DNA of 64,000 nt from Takakia lepidozioides (Eukaryota > Streptophyta > Takakiopsida > Takakiales > Takakiaceae), in contig CM060732.1 in assembly GCA_030704615.1 (NCBI GenBank), positions 20,210,001 to 20,274,000 on the forward strand. Reading direction: 5' to 3'. The position numbers and the translations under genes were made by a program. Shown here piece by piece: positions 56,901-64,000 of the stretch (position 1 is its first letter; every line of letters begins with the position of its first letter). Under the pieces are notes generated by a model, which was given only the letters and a program-made list of their open reading frames with translations, did no database searches and had not been told where the DNA came from.

Positions 56901-57291
56901 GAAGAAGCTGACTTTTGTCCAATTCAATTTCCACAACTGATGAATGTGTGCCATTTTAATAGTGTGATCAATGCAACATAAATGGGATGGATAAGCATGC
57001 ATGGATTTGTTTCCGGTTTCCCATTTCCGGTGTTTTCGTATTCTAATTACCCTGATGAATGCCACGGCAATAGGTGCCTCGGCTATAGGCGCTACATGTT
57101 TCTGTTGACATGGCATCCGCCACGTTGGCCGAATCCCACGTGGACATGTGGACTTCCACGTAGGCATGATGACTGCCACATCACGTTGTTCACTACCATG
57201 TCAGCACGCTCACGCCACATGAGCTGCTGGTCCCCTACACTCACGCCATGTCAGCATAGCGTGAGTGCACGCTCACGCGGTAGCGTCGTTG
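56901..57291. repeat. Right subterminal region and inverted end of C
   Basis: Many CCACGT, GCCACAT and CATGTCAGCA words, then CGCTCACGCC and the terminal inverted sequence ending GGTAGCGTCGTTG. Same word types as the left end of B. Confidence 0.8.
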
Positions 57292-57300
57292 TTGCCCGTG
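57292..57300. repeat. Right target-site duplication of element C
   Basis: TTGCCCGTG, identical to 46938-46946. Confidence 0.9.
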
Positions 57301-58760
57301 TTGGAGGTACCGCCATTTGTGGCCCTACACCCTGCCCCCTGACAGGTGCTGGTCCTCCTGTTTGTGCTGGTCCTTGAGGACCTATTGTTGTAGTGGTGGA
57401 TCTTCCACCAGATGCTGGCCCCACTGTATTCTCAGTATCCCCAACTCCAGTTGCACTACTTCCCACACTCCATGTCCTCCCAGAGCCAGATCCAAGCTGC
57501 CCGCCTGATCCCCCTGAGCCGACACCTTTGTTGGCCTGTGATCCAAGTGCTCCACTTGATCCAGGTCCAACAGGTTGGGATGTCCTGGTTAAAGTCTCAA
57601 CCTCAACTGTTGGGTCTACTTCTTCATACTCTTCCTCTTCCAATTTCTTCTCTCTGTTTTCATCTTCCAAGTTCCTTTCTTGGATTTCTTCTTCCTCACT
57701 CATGTAACTCAACTGAAGGGGTGTAGGAGAGTCTGAACTCTCCGTTGGCTCTGCCACATCCTCCTCTCCTTCCTTGTCTTGTGCTTCAGAAACTGGAGTT
57801 CTTGCTTTTGGTGTTCCATGCCAACTCTGATCAAAGATTTTTGTCAAATCTTTAATCCAGGGATGTACCTCAGATCTCTCACCTTGTGGTTGATTTTCTT
57901 CATGTACCAATTCCCTTAATCTTTCTTGTAAAGAATAAGAAGGAGTGGCATCCAACTCTGGTTCCTCCGGTATGGGTGATGTACTCTTCGATCTTAATGG
58001 TGTGAGAGGTCCAGTTGATTCTCCTATGTCTATTCCTCTCTCCCAAAGATATGGATAATTAGCTTTCAAATAACTTTCTCTTTTTGCTGAATATCTTTGA
58101 AGTCTAGCTTCTCTTTCATCACTCATGTCCCATGTCTTTCATATCTTCAATGAGGCAATAACCAGAACTCTCTTCTGTAATATCTCTCGTATATGCCTGG
58201 ATTTCTTTCAAGCTTCAATGCTCCCTTGGCTATACTAGAGGTCTCTGTTACCATATAACCATATGGCAAGCACGTCTGAAAAGCTATTCTTGGTGTCAGT
58301 TTGATCCACAGGATATCCTTAGGAATCCAATTCTTTACCAGTACCAACTCTTCATGCATATGAGTGTAAACATTCACTTTCCGTTCCTCCCAGCCTTCAA
58401 ACTCCACTCGTTTAATGGATAACAACGCTATCACATAAACCAGCGTTGGTAAACAACTTGCTCTCCCTCTACAGGCCACCTGATAAATCTTTATCACTCC
58501 TTTCTCCAGACCCCACTCAGGTTCTGCATCATGCACTCTCTTAAGAATGTTTTCTTTGCAACCGTCTGGCAATTCCAAGAATCTCTGAAAGAATTGCTTG
58601 GACAACCTTTCTTTCTCAGTTCCACAAGGAATTTGATTCACATCAAATTCTTTAATTCTCCAACCACCATGATCCCACCAGATGCCTGTCACATGTGGTT
58701 GTTCTTGACCCAGTTCCCCAGTATGGTCGCCAAATGTCGAGCGGCTTTTACTTACCCATC
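57301..58760 (-). pseudogene. Reverse-strand gypsy element, leader and gag N-terminus
   Basis: From about 58752 down: a primer-binding site TGGCGACCATACTGGGG two bases after the LTR; a frame with ITGIWWDHGGWRIKEFDVNQ-like sequence and GYMVTETSSIAKGALKLERN to a stop near 58147; then gag from MSDEREARLQRYSAKRESYL (58126) through an acidic, Glu-rich stretch and a Gly/Ser/Pro-rich stretch to QMAVPPTRA at the target duplication of C. Gag continues at 46937. The ATG-led frame at 58842 starts inside the LTR, so the true start of the leader ORF is unclear. This is the structural protein of the virus-like particle. Confidence 0.75.
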
Positions 58761-59240
58761 CCTTCGCTATCCGAGGTGGAAACTCCAAGATAGAAGAGTT
58801 GGATATCTCCAAGCACTCAGCCCGCTCAGAACAATCAGTCATGACCTACAGCTAGTGAATTATGGTTGTGCTTCCTATTTGTATTCCTTCTTGCCTTCAT
58901 GTTAGCAAATTACCTTACTGTGTATACTGAAGCATCAAATTGCTTCAGTATCTACCAGGTTCCATTCACTCATCCATTCATTCCACAACTTCACTCATGT
59001 CTCTCTACACAATGTGATTGTTTCAAATAAGTATCAGATTAAGATTTATCAGGTATCAGGCTGAAGCCATTGTGTCTTTAATTTGCTCTACAGTATCACT
59101 ACAGCTTTGCATGTAACAAACATCTACTGTTCATCTCTCCTCCTTCACTGTGCTCACCATCTTTACTCCCGTTCTTGCTCTCTGCCTCTTCTTCTCCCAT
59201 GAATCACCAAGAAGTGCCCCCGTGAAGTGTATCCTATGAT
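58755..59240 (-). repeat. 5' LTR (inner part) of the reverse-strand gypsy element
   Basis: Matches 33359-33803 in inverse orientation; on the minus strand it ends CGCTCGACA next to the primer-binding site. The outer LTR boundary is not clear; similarity to the other copy ends near 59235. The 3' LTR expected near 41 kb was not found. Confidence 0.75.
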
Positions 59241-59374
59241 GCTTGCTCTGCCTATTTTATCCACAAGCTGTTCTAACCGCCTAACTAACTAAATGTCACC
59301 TAAGAAGTAACACGTTCCCTCTGCAGATGTCGTTCCCACACAGTCGTTCTCTACCAATGATAACCGTTCCTATG

Positions 59375-59535
59375 TACGCTGTGACGGGCTGTGCCAAACT
59401 GTGTCGGGCTGTGACTGTGCCAAGCTATGATTGGCTGTGTCGGACTGTGTCGGGCTGTCATTAGCTGTGTTAGGCTGTGTCAGGCTGTGACTGGCTGTGT
59501 CGGACTGTGTTGGGCTGTGACTGGCTGTGTAACCC
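59375..59535. repeat. GGCTGTGTC minisatellite
   Basis: About 15 diverged copies of GGCTGTGTC or GGCTGTGAC, related to the array at 41700-41885. The two arrays bracket the reverse-strand gypsy element, so they may lie in its outer LTR parts. Confidence 0.7.
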
Positions 59536-61880
59536 TGTCTACCCCCCCCCTAAAGCCTGCGCCTGTCACCCCTAAGGCCTCTGTTGGTCTAACTCTACCA
59601 TCCGTAAGTCTGGCAAAAATTAAGGGTACCCCACAGAACCCATAAAAGTGTCTAAGTCCCAGACAACCCTCTAACATGGCGTTTGATAATAAATTCTTAC
59701 AAATTTGGAAAGAGTTGTAGAAGTGCCACAGTCATTTTTAAGTCCAATGTAAGCCCACGAACGGATCATGATATTAAATCAGATTACTATATAAAAAGAT
59801 TTTGTGTCGATACTTTTACAAAAATATCATGTTTAAATTGGGATGTACGTTTGATAGAGGTGAGGGATAACGAACTCTTATAAGTTGATACTCTTACAGT
59901 GGTATCATATTCCATATACATTTATCTTAGATCTTAGCATATTTTCATCGGCTGGTATTCTAGAAAATTCATCATGTTGAAGTTGTAGTGCGGACCAAGT
60001 ACAAATTCTTGAATTCACAAAATTTACCAATGGATATATGATTCATAGTTGTAAGCAACATTTTGGCGATATAATGTTTCGACGCAATGGGATATGAGAA
60101 TGGGATTATTTATTCTTTGTTTTTTTTTTTCTTTTTTTCACGTACTTTGCTCAAGCTGAAATAAACACACATTTGGGCTTCAATTAATATGTTTTCAAGA
60201 GGCATTAGAATAATTTTGTTATATTATTTATTGGCTTTTGTTTACTCAAAAGAGAAGACTAGAAATCAATGTCAAAAATTAAGGATCGCTAAACTCCTAT
60301 TATGCCTTTCATTCAAGTGTCACCTCCTCTCCTCTTGCAAATTTACTTCTTATTATCTTTTCAACCGTTCCCATACATTGAATGTTCGTTCTCATTATAA
60401 TCTTTTGTTACTGCCCAGTTTATGTGTAAATATGAATCCTGCAACAAGTATTATTGTAACAAAACTACTACGGCTAGTGCATCAATTGATGGGGGATTGT
60501 GCAATTCCCCAAAGCTTGGCAAAAAGAAGATTTAGTAGCCAATAAATAGGTTTGCACTGCCTTTCATTGGGGGTTTCTGGCACGTATCGATTTTGTTTTT
60601 GGCTCAATTTTGTTCTGCGGCTTCAAGCATCCGCAGTTTTTATTTATGGTCCCTATACCACCCAAACTAACAAGATGTTGTATTAATTTGTGTTACGATA
60701 TTTTTAATCCATATTCATCAAGTCAATAAATTTTTGGCTGATTCTCAATACTTCATTGATGGAGAACTGAAAGTACAAGTAATAATCAGAACATAAAAAC
60801 CAAGAAACTAGCAATGAACTTATATATCAATGATGAACTTAAAGTAGTAGGAAGCACAAAATGGTCATATTGCATTAATATGGAATTATGATAACTAAGA
60901 TCTAAAGAGAGATTCTATATTACACAAATACAAGCCGCATAATATTTATACAATAAAATAAGCAAAGTTATGGCTTTATTTTGTATAATGATACATAGTA
61001 TACTCTATATTCTATATACTAACCATTGAATGTAATAATCATGTATTAAAATCATATATATGTATGTCGACGCCAACCAAAGGTAGCGTCAAGAAGAGCC
61101 TCTTCCCCATATGGGTACTCTGTCCTTTTAGAGAGCTAGAGTTTGTCTGTCCAACTCTGTCCATAAGTGCTAGAGAGCTAGAGTTTTGCACGACATGGCC
61201 AGACAACACAAGAACTCCAGATTGCATCAATCAGATGCAACTCCATCGAAACGGGACAAAGGTCGAGTTACTCAAATTAAAAAGATAGAGGAAAAAATTA
61301 ACCTAAACAGGGCCATATGGTAACATTAATTGAAGAGGAGTTTTTAAATTGAACTGCATGTCATTCCTAGCCATGTGATATAGGTAGACCCCGCCCATTC
61401 ATTTACTTCTGGGTTTTAGTACTTCCATGTGCAAATAAACATTGTTTTTGGGATTTAGGTGGGTGGGCATTGTTTTGTGTAGTCTAGTGGAGGAGATAAT
61501 AACTCCATGAAGAAAAAACACACAATATTTACAAGTGACATGTTGTCATTTGCAATATATATACATATATATATTTTGTGATGTTGCTTGTTTGTGTAAG
61601 TACTTCATCTTGGTTATATGATATACTTATTATAAATGACCTACATAATATTGGGGGGTACAATGTGTCATGTACATTGTAGAAATGAAAATTAAATTGT
61701 AAATCTTATACCTATTTATAAATTATGCTATATAATCTTTTATATTTCGTTTGTCACATCCTTGTGATTTTATTCTAAGTTTTATGAACACAATATTTTC
61801 AAACATTTATAAGTATTTAAGTACAGAAATGCATTGACTATGTATCTATACATCATCTCTAAATTGTGCAGCCTATGTAT
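59536..61880. other. AT-rich gene-poor stretch
   Basis: No supported gene or RNA. It includes the second copy of the GATACTCTTACAGTGGTATC repeat (about 59800-59915). A 118-codon frame at 60189-60545 has no recognisable content. AGAGAGCTAGAGTTT occurs twice at 61129-61175. Confidence 0.5.
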
Positions 61881-63000
61881 AGGTCACTCATAACACTCAG
61901 TTGTATAGGTCACTCAGTTCATGCGATACACATAAATGATCTATATAATAATAGGAGGTGCATGTTAGATTGAATATTGAATTATAAAATCTAATCTGCA
62001 TATTTAAATGATATTTGTTATTCATTTTTTCAATTTGATATCCCAAATCCATGTGATTTTTTATTTAAAACAACTTATTGCACGACAATGAAATTTTTTT
62101 ACACATAAATGATCAATATAATAATAAAAGGTACATATAAGAATGAACAGGGAATTGTGATATTTTATATGCATTTAAAAAGGCTGTTGATAGATTTTAA
62201 CTCGATCTGTCACATATTTGTAATTATTTTTAATACAAAATATTTCATTGCATATCTGTCAATACAAATAGAAAACTATAGAGTATACGTCCACACATGT
62301 CCAAATGTTCTTTATCACAATTCCTATGCATCCATCCTATGCATAGATTACTCATAATCTTCTTGAATTCATGGGATACACATAAATGATCTATATAATA
62401 ATAGCAAGTACAGGTACGAATGAATATTAAATTATGAAATCTTATCTGTATTTTAAAATAAATTTTAAATTTTAAAATAATAATAAACATGGTATTGTGA
62501 TATTTTATATGCATCTAAGAAGGCTGTTATAGAATAGATTTATTGGATATATTTGTAATTTTGTTTAGTTAAAAAATATTTCATTGCATATCTGTCAATA
62601 CAAAAATTCCAAGTATTACGAACAAACTAGAAAACTATAGAGTATACGTGCATAGATGTTATTAGATCCAATTGTTCTTCATCACAATTCCTATGCATCC
62701 ATCCTATGCATATGTTACTCATAATCTTCTTGAATTCATGGGATACACATAAATGATATATATAATAATAATAGCAAGTGCGTATACGAGTGAATATTAA
62801 ATTATGAAATCTTATCTGCATTTTGTTATTTTTTTATAATCCGGTCTAACACATCGTTGTATTTTTAATTAAAAATAACTTATTGCAGGACAATGAAAAT
62901 ATTCTACTTATGAGACTCTGTACACATAATTGATCAATATAATAATAGAAAACACATGTAAGAGTGAACACTGAATTGTGATATTTCATATGCATTTAAT
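61881..63000. repeat. AT-rich tandem satellite, unit about 370 bp
   Basis: The phrase ACACATAAATGATC followed by TATAATAATAG recurs at about 61930, 62103, 62383 and 62750, with TCAATATAATAATAG at 62934. The segment 62257-62480 (AACTATAGAGTATACGT, CCTATGCATCCATCCTATGC, AATCTTCTTGAATTCATGGG) is repeated at about 62632-62830. The phrase at 62383 and 62750 gives a period near 367 bp. Confidence 0.75.
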
Positions 63001-63002
63001 AA

Positions 63003-63690
63003 GGCACCTTCGCTCCACTTCATTCAGTTTCTTACTTTCGTAAGCCACTGGACGTCCATCCTGCATGAGCACCTTCCCAATTGCGAAGTCCGACGCATCC
63101 GTATGAATTTCAAATGGATGGTCGATCTTCGGGATTTTTAGGACTGGAGCTTCCGCCATCCGCTGCTTCAACTCAGCAAAAGCTTGGCCACAAAAGGTGT
63201 TCCATACCCAAACTTTGGACTTACACAGAAAGTCCGACAGTGGCCCCGCGATCTTGGCGAAATTTCTTACATACTTCCGGTAATAGGAGGCGAGTCCTAG
63301 GAAAGATCGCACTTCCGGGACCGAAGTCGGAGGTTCCCAGTCCAAGATCGCCCTCACCTTTCTGTCATCCATTTTGATCCCATCCTGTGTAATCAGATGC
63401 CCTAGGAATTCCACTTTCGTGACCCCGAATTCACACTTTGAAGTTTTGGCATACAGCTTCCCTTCCCGCAATTTCTGGAACACCCTTTTGAGGTGCTCCA
63501 GGTGCTCTTCCTTTGTTTTCGAGTACACAAAGATGTCGTCGATGTACACAATCACAAAGTCATCCAATCACTCCTGGAAAAGGCTGTTCATTAGCGTGCT
63601 AAAGGTCGCGGGTGCGTTGGTGAGCCTAAAAGGCATCACCAAGAACTCATACGAACCATATCTTGTCCTGCATGCGGTCTTCTACTATAG
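63003..63690 (-). pseudogene. Gypsy reverse transcriptase / RNase H fragment within the satellite
   Basis: Reverse frame [20 protein letters not shown], then FGVTKVEFLGHLITQDGIKM, VRSFLGLASYYRKYVRNFAK and EIHTDASDFAIGKVLMQDGR: the palm, thumb and start of RNase H. It is nearly identical to the element in D where they overlap (11430-11640) and continues beyond that element's truncation. Satellite sequence resumes at about 63691 (ATAGATTTTAATTC). No LTRs are present, so this is a captured or truncated piece. Confidence 0.85.
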
Positions 63691-64000
63691 GATAGATTTT
63701 AATTCAATTTGATTTTTTAATTCACAATATTTTATTGCACATCTCATAATATAAAAATTCTAAGTAATACGAATAAACTAGAACACTATAGATTACATAT
63801 CCACATATTAGATCTAGTTGTTCTTTAAATATCATCAAATTATTACGTTTTAGTCCAACATTCTTAAAGACAAGGTCTCATCATATTTGAATTATGCAAA
63901 TAACCTTAAACCCTCTACGTATACGTTAGTGGCGCCATTAAGGTCCCTTAGTGGCGCCACCTACGCTGTTGACGCCCATGTTGTCAACAAGTGGTGTGAA
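63691..64000. repeat. Satellite continuation and short palindromic repeat
   Basis: Satellite phrases continue to about 63830 (AATACGAATAAACTAGAACA, AGATCTAGTTGTTCTT). At the window edge TTAGTGGCGCCA occurs twice (about 63928 and 63949), containing the palindrome TGGCGCCA. Confidence 0.5.

Larger units (their letters stand above)
46947..57291. mobile_element. Element C: two-gene Mutator-like transposon (10.3 kb)
   Basis: The left end starts GGGGGATGCTGAAGCGTGAG, and the right end reverse-complemented starts CAACGACGCTACCGCGTGAG. A perfect 9-bp duplication flanks it. Contents: GGATGAATG-type repeat; ParB/methyltransferase-like gene on the minus strand (about 48205-52734); divergent spacer; transposase on the plus strand (53338-56900); right subterminal repeats. 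Its own palindrome word (arms based on GAAATTGCGTGCGT) is concentrated in the first intron. Orientation is the mirror image of B. The methyltransferase part carries an internal deletion, so the copy cannot make that domain. Confidence 0.9.

Noticed and set aside
61881-63000. Open frames in the AT-rich repeat
   Set aside because: They repeat with the satellite unit and have no recognisable protein content.
63928-63962. TTAGTGGCGCCA pair as another element-specific palindrome array
   Set aside because: Only two copies at the window edge; not enough to support an array.

Overview
The window looks like nuclear DNA from a streptophyte (a charophyte alga or a non-seed land plant). This is inferred from spliceosomal introns with GT-AG borders, a broken starch synthase gene, plant-type Ty3/gypsy retroelements (one with a TGGTATCAGAGC initiator-tRNA primer site), a tRNA-derived SINE and a LINE tail. 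The species cannot be fixed from the sequence. Almost everything is mobile DNA in nested layers, and nearly every gene is broken.

The main content is four copies of one large two-gene DNA transposon. Copy A (1-3475) is cut by the window edge. D (4056-16504), B (20504-31986) and C (46947-57291) are bounded by related inverted ends and 9-10 bp target duplications. B, C and D each carry two genes in divergent orientation. One encodes a Mutator-like transposase with a C-terminal SWIM zinc finger. The other is a roughly ten-exon gene for a ParB-like domain (DGNHR motif) followed by a DNA amino-methyltransferase-like domain with permuted motif order; this fusion resembles proteins of phages and bacterial mobile elements. 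In all four copies the expected methyltransferase motif IV (D/N-P-P-Y/F/W) reads DIPDG. B, C and D each carry their own family of 20-40 bp palindromes in the introns and flanks of the second gene, with a different word in each copy. A self-recognition or anti-silencing system, comparable in logic to VANDAL/VANC elements, is a plausible but untested reading.

Layout: 1-3475 copy A; 3500-4055, 16505-17266, about 20045-20503 and 31987-33327 are pieces of one long coiled-coil gene split by D, a 17.3-20.0 kb block and B, followed by an LTR (33359-33803); 11438-14605 is a gypsy element inside D; 17.3-20.0 kb holds a reverse-strand gene and a GC-rich repeat block between G homopolymers; 36.9-37.9 kb is a starch synthase pseudogene; 38.35-38.58 kb a SINE; 39.3-40.3 kb a LINE remnant; 41.2-46.9 plus 57.3-59.2 kb is a reverse-strand gypsy element whose gag is split by C; 59.2-64 kb is AT-rich with a tandem satellite and a short gypsy fragment.

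Many stops in these genes replace an expected CAG by TAG or an expected TGG by TAG/TGA, consistent with decay by cytosine deamination in silenced DNA. No copy here appears able to make both proteins intact.
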